NCBI RefSeq assembly: GCF_000317125.1
Contig: NC_019695.1
Coordinates: 2,096,336 to 2,160,335, forward strand
Origin: Chroococcidiopsis thermalis PCC 7203
GTDB lineage: Bacteria; Cyanobacteriota; Cyanobacteriia; Cyanobacteriales; Chroococcidiopsidaceae
Direction of reading: 5' to 3'
DNA: 64,000 nt
Shown: positions 57,701 to 64,000 of the stretch, piece after piece
Numbering within the stretch: position 1 is the stretch's first letter
Layout of the letters: the number at the start of each line of letters is the position of its first letter
The notes under the pieces: generated by a model
What the model was told of the DNA's origin: nothing
Database searches by the model: none
What the model saw: the letters and a program-made list of their open reading frames with translations, nothing else
Position numbers and translations under genes: made by a program

Positions 57701-59441
57701 AGAAACATTTCGCATGGCAGGTGCTAAAGGTTTTCACCTTCTGACTCACTTATTGGGGCAGAGCCTAGAAGAATTAGCAGAAAAAATTGCCCTTTACCGA
57801 CAAGCGTGGGTAGAAAACGGACATTCCGGTCAGGGGACTGTAACCTTGATGCTCCATACCTTTGTAGGTCAGAGCGATGATGCCGTCCGCGAAATTGTGC
57901 GTCAACCGATGCGGCAATATCTCGCCACTTCTCTCGATTTAATCAAGCAAGCTGCATGGGCTTTTCCCACTTTCAAGCAGAAAACCACGAACGACAAAGG
58001 ACAATTTGCTATATCCCACTTATCCGAGCGAGATATGGATGAGGTGCTGGATTTTTCCTTTGAACGCTACTTTGAAACCAGTGGTTTGTTCGGGACTGTA
58101 GAAACTTGTTTGCAGATAGTCGATCGCATCAAAGGCATTGATGTGGATGAAATTGCTTGTTTGATTGACTACGGCATCGACACCGATCTAGTCTTGTCCC
58201 AACTGCCACTACTCGCTCGCGTCAAGGCGCAGTCCAATCTGCCTATGACTGAAGTTGCAACACAGAATAATTCTGTGGCAGGACTGATCGAGTGTCATCA
58301 AGTGACACACCTGCAATGCACTCCATCAATGGCAGGTTTGTTGATTGCCGATACCGCTACCCGCGCCGCTATGAAACAGTTACGTCAGATGATGGTTGGC
58401 GGCGAAGCTTTGACCGAAGCCTTGGCGCTCCAACTCCAGCAGATCGTGGCGGGACAAGTTCACAATATGTACGGTCCTACAGAAACTGCCATTTGGTCGG
58501 CAACTCATACGCTGACGCAAGTAAATGGAATCGTTCCCGTCGGTCGTCCGATCGCTAACACTGAGCTGTATATTTTAGATCGGAACGGACAACCCGTTCC
58601 CGTGGGAGTTGCAGGCGAACTGCTGATTGGGGGCGAAGGTGTGACTCGCGGTTATCTGAATCGACCGGAGTTAACTCAAGAGCGGTTTATTCCCCATCCT
58701 TTGAGCCAAAATCCGGCAGACCGTCTCTACCGCACAGGAGATTTGGTACGCTACCGCAGAGATGGCAATGTAGAATTCCTCGGTCGTATCGACTTTCAAG
58801 TGAAAGTGCGGGGCTATCGCATCGAATTAGGCGAAATTGAGACAATTTTAAGTCGTCACGAGGCAGTTCGAGAAGCAGCGATCGTGGTTCGCGAAGATGT
58901 ACCGGGTGACAAGCGCCTAGTTGCCTACGTGTTACCACAGCCAGGACAACAGCCTGCTAACTCACAGTTGCGAGAATACTTACTCGCTCGATTGCCCGAA
59001 TACATGGTTCCCTCCAACTTTGTCGTGCTAGAGGCTTTTCCCCTCACGCCAAACAATAAGGTCGATCGCAAGGCACTGCCTGCGCCGACGACGGTGCAGT
59101 TGGATAGGGCGATCGAGCAGACAGCATCTCAAAACCAGGTCGAGCAAACCCTAATGGCGATTTGGCAAAACTTACTTCAGGTGTCTGAAATTGGTACGGG
59201 AGATAACTTCTTCAGTTTGGGAGGAAACTCCTTGATCGCCGTGTCATTGATGGGAACGATCCGCTCGACGTTTAGCGTTGACTTACCGCTAATTAATTTA
59301 TTTCAATTTCCGACTGTCGGTGGTATGGCTCGACAGATCGAACAAGCTCAAGCTATGCAAGTCAATCTAGATGACATGGAAGACACGATCGCGTATTTGG
59401 CGCAATTGTCTGATGAAGAAGTGATGGCGCTGCTGAAATAA
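54786..59441 (+). CDS. NRPS: formyltransferase - half condensation - adenylation with inserted luciferase-like monooxygenase - PCP
   Basis: 1551 residues. A formyltransferase domain (1-320) has the catalytic triad Asn93, His95 (INFHDSLLPKYAG) and Asp131 (SDIDAGRIL). Residues about 350-540 resemble only the C-terminal lobe of a condensation domain; no HHxxxDG. The adenylation domain (about 555-1440) has TSGSTGKPKG near 708. It is interrupted between motifs A4 (SFDISVLELFW) and A5 (NMYGPTETAIW, about 1227) by a MupA/Atu3671-type flavin monooxygenase (about 794-1145; IDFSLFYFSSYENGGD, GRVGISFAAGWQPNDF). My pocket reading is D-I-L-Q-M-G-M-I-W, glycine-like. A PCP follows (SLGGNSLIAV, about 1480). 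It probably starts a peptide with an N-formylated, oxygenated glycine-like unit. RBS AGGAAA precedes the ATG. Confidence 0.9.
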   Translation: MSSFSCFVVGNGVLAVKCLEILLKTEHKVLGVYSADNSLVKFAEELGIPHAPSLPTFEDRLLSTEYDYLFSINNVWWIVPPNVITQARKATINFHDSLLPKYAGLYATSWALLHGERQHGITWHEVISDIDAGRILKQQIVPIEPTDTAFDLNARCLDAAIATFDEFIEELATDRLKPLPQDRSQQSYFGSSDRPAAACVLAFDTSSKELCNLVRALDFGPIRNPLGLPKLCLPDGVVAVGAADAVVTSHASVGQVLELDTDGICIATRDGAVRLSRLTSLEGKPLTLENLQQSYGVRVGVILPELNAELRDAIGQRNAAIARHERSWVKQLAQMTPFQHPYLQVGALNTSSDRLRRYPILLPAKRVEPRSLLTMFAAYCTRLATESEFDLGLQTAAQRSIAPEIFAQQVPIRVQSVAEEPFTDFQKRFEAELDRASRLGSYTLDIFARHSELQQLSQDALQVTIVLVENPNRLEWADLGATIALVAYEDGSLPELIHAGAIDEVNSAAIAQQLRSLIDACVEHPEQLLHQLPLLSATELHQIVVEWNQTVKPYSRDCCIHQLFEQQVTLHPDAIAVAFEEQQLTYGELNAKANQLARYLQQQGVGPDVLVGLHVERSLLMMVALLGIHKAGGAYVPLDPEFPRDRLGFMLQDSQAPVIVTQQQLMSNLVVEPGVSVIPIDTMWDEIEQQAIANPNSGVKPENLSYAIYTSGSTGKPKGVMVEHRNAVNFFTGMDGVIEHNPPGVWLAVTSLSFDISVLELFWTLARGFKVVIYNAKKERTAAKPSSLQNTNKAIDFSLFYFSSYENGGDTAAKYRLLTEGAKFGDTNGFKAVWTPERHFHAFGGLFPNPAVTSAAIAATTKQIQIRAGSCVSPLHSSVRIAEDWSIVDNLSGGRVGISFAAGWQPNDFVLRPETFENRKDIMFQQIEEVRSLWRGESVTYPNGKGEAVAVQTLPRPIQPELPVWITAAGNPETFRMAGAKGFHLLTHLLGQSLEELAEKIALYRQAWVENGHSGQGTVTLMLHTFVGQSDDAVREIVRQPMRQYLATSLDLIKQAAWAFPTFKQKTTNDKGQFAISHLSERDMDEVLDFSFERYFETSGLFGTVETCLQIVDRIKGIDVDEIACLIDYGIDTDLVLSQLPLLARVKAQSNLPMTEVATQNNSVAGLIECHQVTHLQCTPSMAGLLIADTATRAAMKQLRQMMVGGEALTEALALQLQQIVAGQVHNMYGPTETAIWSATHTLTQVNGIVPVGRPIANTELYILDRNGQPVPVGVAGELLIGGEGVTRGYLNRPELTQERFIPHPLSQNPADRLYRTGDLVRYRRDGNVEFLGRIDFQVKVRGYRIELGEIETILSRHEAVREAAIVVREDVPGDKRLVAYVLPQPGQQPANSQLREYLLARLPEYMVPSNFVVLEAFPLTPNNKVDRKALPAPTTVQLDRAIEQTASQNQVEQTLMAIWQNLLQVSEIGTGDNFFSLGGNSLIAVSLMGTIRSTFSVDLPLINLFQFPTVGGMARQIEQAQAMQVNLDDMEDTIAYLAQLSDEEVMALLK

Positions 59442-59447
59442 CAATGC

Positions 59448-59478
59448 TGGCGATCGCCCTCTCAAAGAGCGATCGCCA
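59448..59478 (+). terminator. Hairpin between the two rightward NRPS genes
   Basis: TGGCGATCGC and GCGATCGCCA enclose an 11-base loop whose TCT/AGA can also pair. It lies in the 101 bp gap. There is no U tract, so it is more likely to tune expression or mRNA stability than to terminate fully. Confidence 0.4.
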
Positions 59479-59542
59479 ACTAGCCACTTAAAACCCCTGC
59501 ATAAATTTTTCCAAATCTATTCTGTTGGTATAAATCAAGCCA

Positions 59543-62500
59543 ATGACTGAAATTATAAGCCAAAAGTTAAATTCCCAAGCGCACGTTGACAAACTCCAAG
59601 CTCTTTCACCCGAACGAAAAGCTTTGCTAGCTCAGTTAATTCGCGAGAAAAAGGTAGGTGTAAAACAAGAGCGGCAACCGCAGCGAGCAGTATTTAACCT
59701 ACCAACGATTACTGCTGCCCCTGACGAACGATTTCAGCCCTTTCCATTGACTGGATTGCAACAAGCTTATTGGGTTGGGCGCAGTGGTGAAGTAGAAATG
59801 GGACAGGTTGCCAGCCACAGCTATGTAGAATTGGAAGGCAACTTCGATCTGGAACGCTTGACTCAAGCTTGGCAACGACTAATAGATCGTCATGACATGA
59901 TGCGGGCGATCGTTCTGCCGGATGGAACTCAACAGGTCTTGGAAAATGTGCCTTCCTATCAGTTTCGGATGCTCGATTTGCGGGGACGGGATGCGGAAAC
60001 AGTCAACGCTCAGCTAAAAGACGTGCGCGATCGGATGTCGCATCAAATTCTTCCCAGCCATAAGTATCCCTTATTTGATATTCAAGCAACTTTACTAGAC
60101 GATGGACGGACTCGGATTCACGTTAGTTTGGATGCTTTGATCTTTGATGGCTGGAGTATTGCAATTACTTATAAAGAATGGGCGGCGCTTTACCACAATC
60201 CTGAAACTCAACTAGAGTCTTTAGAAATTAGCTTCCGCGATTATGTCTTGGCAGAGCGATCGCTGTCGAATTCCGACGAGTATAGGCGATCGCAAGATTA
60301 CTGGCGCAAACGAATTGACTCTTTACCTTTGGGACCAGATCTGCCCCTTGCCAAACAGCCGTCTGCTCTCACAAGTGGTAGGTTTGTGCGTCGAGAAGGG
60401 GTAGTAGAAGCTTCTATTTGGCAGCGAGTTAAGGCGCGGGCGACTCAATTAGGCATCACCGCACCAGGAATTTTGGCAGCAGCCTACGCCGAAGTTCTGA
60501 CGTTATGGAATAAAGAACGACATTTCTGTATCAATGTGCCAAGTTTCAATCGCCTGCCACTACACTCGCAGGTGAATCGCTTGATTGGAGAATCTGCCTC
60601 ATTTACCGTGCTGGAAGTTGACAATACGGGAGATGCTTCCTTTGCCGAGCGATCGCAACGCCTACAGGCGCAACTTTGGAGCGACATAGACCATCGTTTC
60701 TTTAACGGGGTCGAAGTCCTGCGGGAACTTGCCGTTGCTCAAAATCGACTCTCTGGTTCGCTGATGCCAGTTGTATTTACTGCAATTCCAGCAGATGAAA
60801 CCGGACAAAGTACCTATGCTACAGTGCAAGCAGAGGCTCTGGGTGAGGTGGTATTTGCAATTAACCAAACTTCTCAAGTGTGGTTAGACAACCACGTTTT
60901 TGAGCATAATGGTGCGCTTTATTGCCACTGGGATACCGTGGAAGAACTTTTTCCTGAAGGACTATCCCAAAATCTCTTAGATGCTTTTATCCAATTGCTC
61001 CATCTGCTAGGTACTGATGAAAATCTCTGGCAGCAGAGTTGGTCGGAAGTCATGCGGCGGGTGATGGTGGCAACAGGTCAGCAGTTGGTAGCTGCCGGGG
61101 ACGAGCAGCCAATGCCGGAAATCTTGCTTCACGAGCTGATTGCGGCTCAAGTGCCTCAGCGTCTAGACCAAGCGGCGGTCGTTACTACTCAGAAAACTCT
61201 AACTTACCAAGAATTGTATTCCTTGGCAAACCGTTGGGGGCGGCATTTGCGGAATTTAGGAGCGCAACCAAACCAACCGATCGCAATTGTGATGGAAAAG
61301 GGTTGGGAGCAAGTGGTAGCTGCTCTGGGCATATTACACGCTGGTGCTGCTTACCTTCCGATTGATGCCACAGTCGGAAAAGAACGGCTTGACTACCTGC
61401 TGGAGAATGGTAAAGCTGAAATCGTCCTGACTCAATCTTGGTTAGACGATCGCCTGGAATGGAGCGATCGCGTGCAGCGCCTCTGCGTCGATCGCGAAAA
61501 CTTGGAAAATATTGACGATCGCCCCTTAGAACCGATTCAAACACCTGACGATTTAGCGTTTGTACTTTATACATCGGGTTCTACTGGCTTGCCAAAAGGA
61601 GTGATGATTCGCCATCGTGGGTTAGTGAATGCGGTTGTCAGCACTCAAAAGCAATTTGAGATTAATTCTGGCGATCGCATTTTAGGATTGACAGCTTTAC
61701 ATCACGATATGTCAATTTTTGACATATTTGGCGTGTTGGGTGCTGGAGGAACCTTAATTATCCCCGATGCCAGCGGACGACGCGACCCGTCCCATTGGTC
61801 GGATCTGTGCATGAAGCATCAGATTACGCTCTGGAACTCGGTTCCGGCAATGATGGATATGTTCTTAGAGTATGCAGGCGATGCGCGTGGCGCAAGCTTC
61901 GCTTCACGCGCGGATGTCATTCCATCGACATTGCGGCTGGCATTTCTAGGTGGAGATTGGATTCCGTTAACGATTCCCAAACGTCTTGAGGCGCTGGTAG
62001 AAGGAGCGAAAGTAGTCAGCGTCGGCGGTCCTACAGAAACAACGCTGTGGAATATTTGGTATCCGATTGAGGAGTTTGACCCGAACTGGAAAAGCATTCC
62101 CTACGGACGACCAATTTCCAATACTCGCTACTACATTTTCAACGATGCTTTGGTGGAATGTCCCGCTTGGGTGTCGGGGGAGATGTGCGTTGCTGGCGTG
62201 GGAGTTGCCAAAGGTTACTGGCACGATCCAGAGAAAACCAACGCCAAATTTATTTTGCATCCCCGTACTGGCGAACGAATTTATCGAACTGGAGATATGG
62301 GACGCTTCCGCCCCGATGGGACGATCGAGTTCATGGGACGGGTCGATTTTCAAGTTAAAATCAACGGTCAGCGGATCGAGCTAGGGGAAATCGAGTCAAC
62401 TTTACAACAACACGCAGGTGTTAATTCGGCGATCGCGACGACTTACGACCAGAAAGGCAAAAAGCTTTTAGTAGCATACGTCATTCTGGCGAAAGAGTCA

Positions 62501-63802
62501 GAGCTAAATACTGACGAACTGCGCTTGTTTTTACGCGGTAAGTTACCAGAACATATGGTTCCTGCTGCTTTCGTAATGCTAGAACAGTTTCCTTTGACTC
62601 CTAATGGCAAAGTCGATCGCAAAGCGCTACCCGCACCTTTTGCAGCAGATGCTACCCCTGCTAAAAGTACAACTCAAAAGCAGTCTTCAGGGATTCAGGC
62701 AAAAGTCAGTCGAATTGTGTGTAAAGTATTGCAGTTAGAAAATGTCGATTTGGACGCGAATTTATTGAGTGTAGGGGCGAATTCGCTCGATATGGTGAGA
62801 ATTGGCAACCAACTAGAAAAGGAATTTAAGAATCGTCCCCGGATTGATGAATTGTTCCGCTTGCAGTCAATTCAAGCATTAGTTGATTATTACGAGCAGC
62901 AAGAAAGTAAATCGGTTTCTAGCAATACAGATGACAGTCTGTTAGGAAATAAGCTACTGTCTTCCTACAGGATTATTCTCGATCCTGTGGAGCGGGAGAA
63001 ATTTAAGAAATCGCGCCCAGGAGTCCGGCGAGATCTGAAAGAGACACCTGCAATTCAATTAGAAAGACCTGTTGTTGATGAGGAGTTACAGAAAAAATAT
63101 CGCGATCGCAGCAGTTATCGTAAGTTCTTGTTAAAATCAATTCCATTTGAGAATTTCAGCCTATTTTTAAGCTGTTTATCTCAAATTATCCTAGACGGTC
63201 AATCTAAGTTTCTCTATGCCTCCCCTGGCGGTTTGAATCCAACTCAAGTTTACTTGCATGTCAAACCCGGACGCATTGAAAATGTGCCAGCTGGTGTTTA
63301 CTACTATCATCCAGAGGAACATCAACTCGTTGTTTTGACATCTAATGTCGATATTGACAGAGGAGTCCATATTCCATTCATTAATACACCAATGTTTGAT
63401 GAATGTGCCTTCTCCATCTTCTTCATTGCCGATTTAGATGCGATTGGACCTGGCTATGGCGAGCGAGGAATTCACTTCGTTACCTTGGAATCGGGAATTA
63501 TGGCACATCAGCTAGAGGTTTCGGCTCCAAGTTACGGAATTGGGATGTGTCAAGTTGGTAGTATTGCTTTTGAACGGATTCGTCCCTGGTTTAAGCTCAA
63601 GGACACCCATATCCTGATTCACTCCACGCTAGGAGGTTATATTGACTCTAGCCGCTCTAGCCGACCCGATCTGAGCAATACTTCGGGACAAACACCGGAG
63701 AAAATGGCAGTTGAATTGTTGGAACGAATCGAGTCTCTTTCTCCCAGTGAAGTTAAGGGATTGCTGGAGGCTTATCAACAGCTAGAAGGGAGCAGGGAAT
63801 AA
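59543..63802 (+). CDS. NRPS: heterocyclization - adenylation - PCP - SagB-type oxidase
   Basis: 1419 residues. The heterocyclization domain (about 60-480) has DALIFDGWS near 198, a full DxxxxDxxS motif. The A domain (about 510-1030; TSGSTGLPKG near 675) has a pocket I read as D-M-F-N-F-G-V-L-W, similar to but not identical with Cys codes, so Cys, Ser or Thr remain open. The PCP has VGANSLDMV near 1077. The C-terminal domain (about 1165-1395; RSSYRKF, GLNPTQVYLH, GVYYYHPEEHQLV, GIGMCQVGSIAFERI) is a SagB/nitroreductase-like FMN oxidase. Cy plus this oxidase makes thiazole or oxazole rings from Cys/Ser/Thr. A short palindromic repeat may have added about a dozen residues (DARGASFASRAD, near 782) to the A domain. 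No TE, so the assembly line continues. Confidence 0.92.
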   Translation: MTEIISQKLNSQAHVDKLQALSPERKALLAQLIREKKVGVKQERQPQRAVFNLPTITAAPDERFQPFPLTGLQQAYWVGRSGEVEMGQVASHSYVELEGNFDLERLTQAWQRLIDRHDMMRAIVLPDGTQQVLENVPSYQFRMLDLRGRDAETVNAQLKDVRDRMSHQILPSHKYPLFDIQATLLDDGRTRIHVSLDALIFDGWSIAITYKEWAALYHNPETQLESLEISFRDYVLAERSLSNSDEYRRSQDYWRKRIDSLPLGPDLPLAKQPSALTSGRFVRREGVVEASIWQRVKARATQLGITAPGILAAAYAEVLTLWNKERHFCINVPSFNRLPLHSQVNRLIGESASFTVLEVDNTGDASFAERSQRLQAQLWSDIDHRFFNGVEVLRELAVAQNRLSGSLMPVVFTAIPADETGQSTYATVQAEALGEVVFAINQTSQVWLDNHVFEHNGALYCHWDTVEELFPEGLSQNLLDAFIQLLHLLGTDENLWQQSWSEVMRRVMVATGQQLVAAGDEQPMPEILLHELIAAQVPQRLDQAAVVTTQKTLTYQELYSLANRWGRHLRNLGAQPNQPIAIVMEKGWEQVVAALGILHAGAAYLPIDATVGKERLDYLLENGKAEIVLTQSWLDDRLEWSDRVQRLCVDRENLENIDDRPLEPIQTPDDLAFVLYTSGSTGLPKGVMIRHRGLVNAVVSTQKQFEINSGDRILGLTALHHDMSIFDIFGVLGAGGTLIIPDASGRRDPSHWSDLCMKHQITLWNSVPAMMDMFLEYAGDARGASFASRADVIPSTLRLAFLGGDWIPLTIPKRLEALVEGAKVVSVGGPTETTLWNIWYPIEEFDPNWKSIPYGRPISNTRYYIFNDALVECPAWVSGEMCVAGVGVAKGYWHDPEKTNAKFILHPRTGERIYRTGDMGRFRPDGTIEFMGRVDFQVKINGQRIELGEIESTLQQHAGVNSAIATTYDQKGKKLLVAYVILAKESELNTDELRLFLRGKLPEHMVPAAFVMLEQFPLTPNGKVDRKALPAPFAADATPAKSTTQKQSSGIQAKVSRIVCKVLQLENVDLDANLLSVGANSLDMVRIGNQLEKEFKNRPRIDELFRLQSIQALVDYYEQQESKSVSSNTDDSLLGNKLLSSYRIILDPVEREKFKKSRPGVRRDLKETPAIQLERPVVDEELQKKYRDRSSYRKFLLKSIPFENFSLFLSCLSQIILDGQSKFLYASPGGLNPTQVYLHVKPGRIENVPAGVYYYHPEEHQLVVLTSNVDIDRGVHIPFINTPMFDECAFSIFFIADLDAIGPGYGERGIHFVTLESGIMAHQLEVSAPSYGIGMCQVGSIAFERIRPWFKLKDTHILIHSTLGGYIDSSRSSRPDLSNTSGQTPEKMAVELLERIESLSPSEVKGLLEAYQQLEGSRE
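61883..61911. repeat. Palindromic repeat inside the Cy-A-PCP-Ox gene
   Basis: GCGCGTG and CACGCGC enclose AAGCTTCGCTT, itself a small hairpin. The translated segment interrupts a stretch of the adenylation domain between motifs A4 and A5, where other family members normally have a shorter loop. It looks like a repeat inserted in frame. Confidence 0.5.
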
Positions 63803-63829
63803 GGGATTGAGACTTTTCGGTTAAGACTA

Positions 63830-63893
63830 GATCCCCCCTAACTCCCCTTAAAAAGGGGGGAACAAAGCCCCTTTTTCAAGGGGTTGGGGGATC
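63830..63893. repeat. GATC-CCCC element with inverted ends, 64 bp
   Basis: It begins GATCCCCCCTAACTCCCC and ends GGGGTTGGGGGATC, with internal CTTAAAAAGGGG. It lies 28 bp after the NRPS stop and can fold into a long hairpin in the transcript. It is the compact form of the element at 41223. Confidence 0.75.
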
Positions 63894-64000
63894 TCCAAGA
63901 TCTTTTCGTCGTTAAACGAGATGTATCGAGTAGGGAATGACTTTTCTTTCTATAAATTGCGACTAGGCGATCGCAGAGTCGGCAAACAAGATAAACTAAC

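Noticed and set aside
61185-61574. 129-codon minus-strand frame in the NRPS gene
   Set aside because: Antisense to the adenylation domain; no independent support.

Overview
The window is cyanobacterial. The HIP1 octamer GCGATCGC occurs throughout both strands, and several genes belong to families that are largely cyanobacterial: DUF1816, AMIN-type TonB receptors, WD40-fused Ser/Thr kinases, and the 2-oxoglutarate decarboxylase/SSADH pair. Gene spacing, the many short intergenic repeats and the NRPS content suggest a large-genome cyanobacterium, possibly Chroococcidiopsis-like. The genus is inference only. I found no rRNA, tRNA, CRISPR array, transposase or prophage.

Layout: (1) 1-10.7 kb holds the start of a membrane sensor protein, a one-module NRPS (A with inserted methyltransferase, PCP, reductase) behind a GAF histidine kinase, then a divergent GGDEF/EAL protein whose stop overlaps a Sfp-type phosphopantetheinyl transferase. 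(2) 10.8-20.6 kb is a ferric-siderophore uptake block on the minus strand: a TonB protein, two AMIN-type TonB-dependent receptors, a plug-less receptor remnant and a PepSY membrane protein. (3) 20.6-42.9 kb is mixed metabolism and regulation: exonuclease III, CDF transporter, formamidase-like protein, the two-enzyme bypass of the TCA cycle, two copies of a response regulator/DUF2294 pair, an alcohol dehydrogenase, a kinase-WD40 protein, an FAD oxidoreductase, a phytyl-phosphate-kinase-like protein, two VOC proteins, a TPR protein, a GH10-like hydrolase and a glycosyltransferase. (4) 42.9-46.8 kb is a four-gene iron operon: multicopper oxidase, EfeO-like lipoprotein, ferritin-like protein and FTR1 permease, with a clear sigma70-type promoter. 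(5) 46.9-49.9 kb is a cobalt/nickel ECF transporter (CbiM, PDGLE protein, CbiQ, CbiO). (6) 50.1 kb to the right edge is an NRPS cluster. A Tat-type DUF362 protein and a C-PCP-TE protein point left. A formyltransferase-A(luciferase-like monooxygenase)-PCP protein and a Cy-A-PCP-oxidase protein point right. The cluster continues beyond the window.

How it fits together: the PPTase can activate the PCP domains of all four NRPS proteins. Three separate metal-uptake systems (TonB receptors, oxidase/FTR1, ECF) lie between the two NRPS loci, so a metal-chelating product is a reasonable but unproven idea. The NRPS domain set predicts an N-formylated, flavin-oxygenated glycine-like starter, followed by an azole made by Cy plus a SagB-type oxidase. 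Two families of short palindromic repeats sit between genes and also inside reading frames (TonB receptor leaders, FAD oxidoreductase, probably an NRPS A domain), adding peptide segments without breaking the genes.
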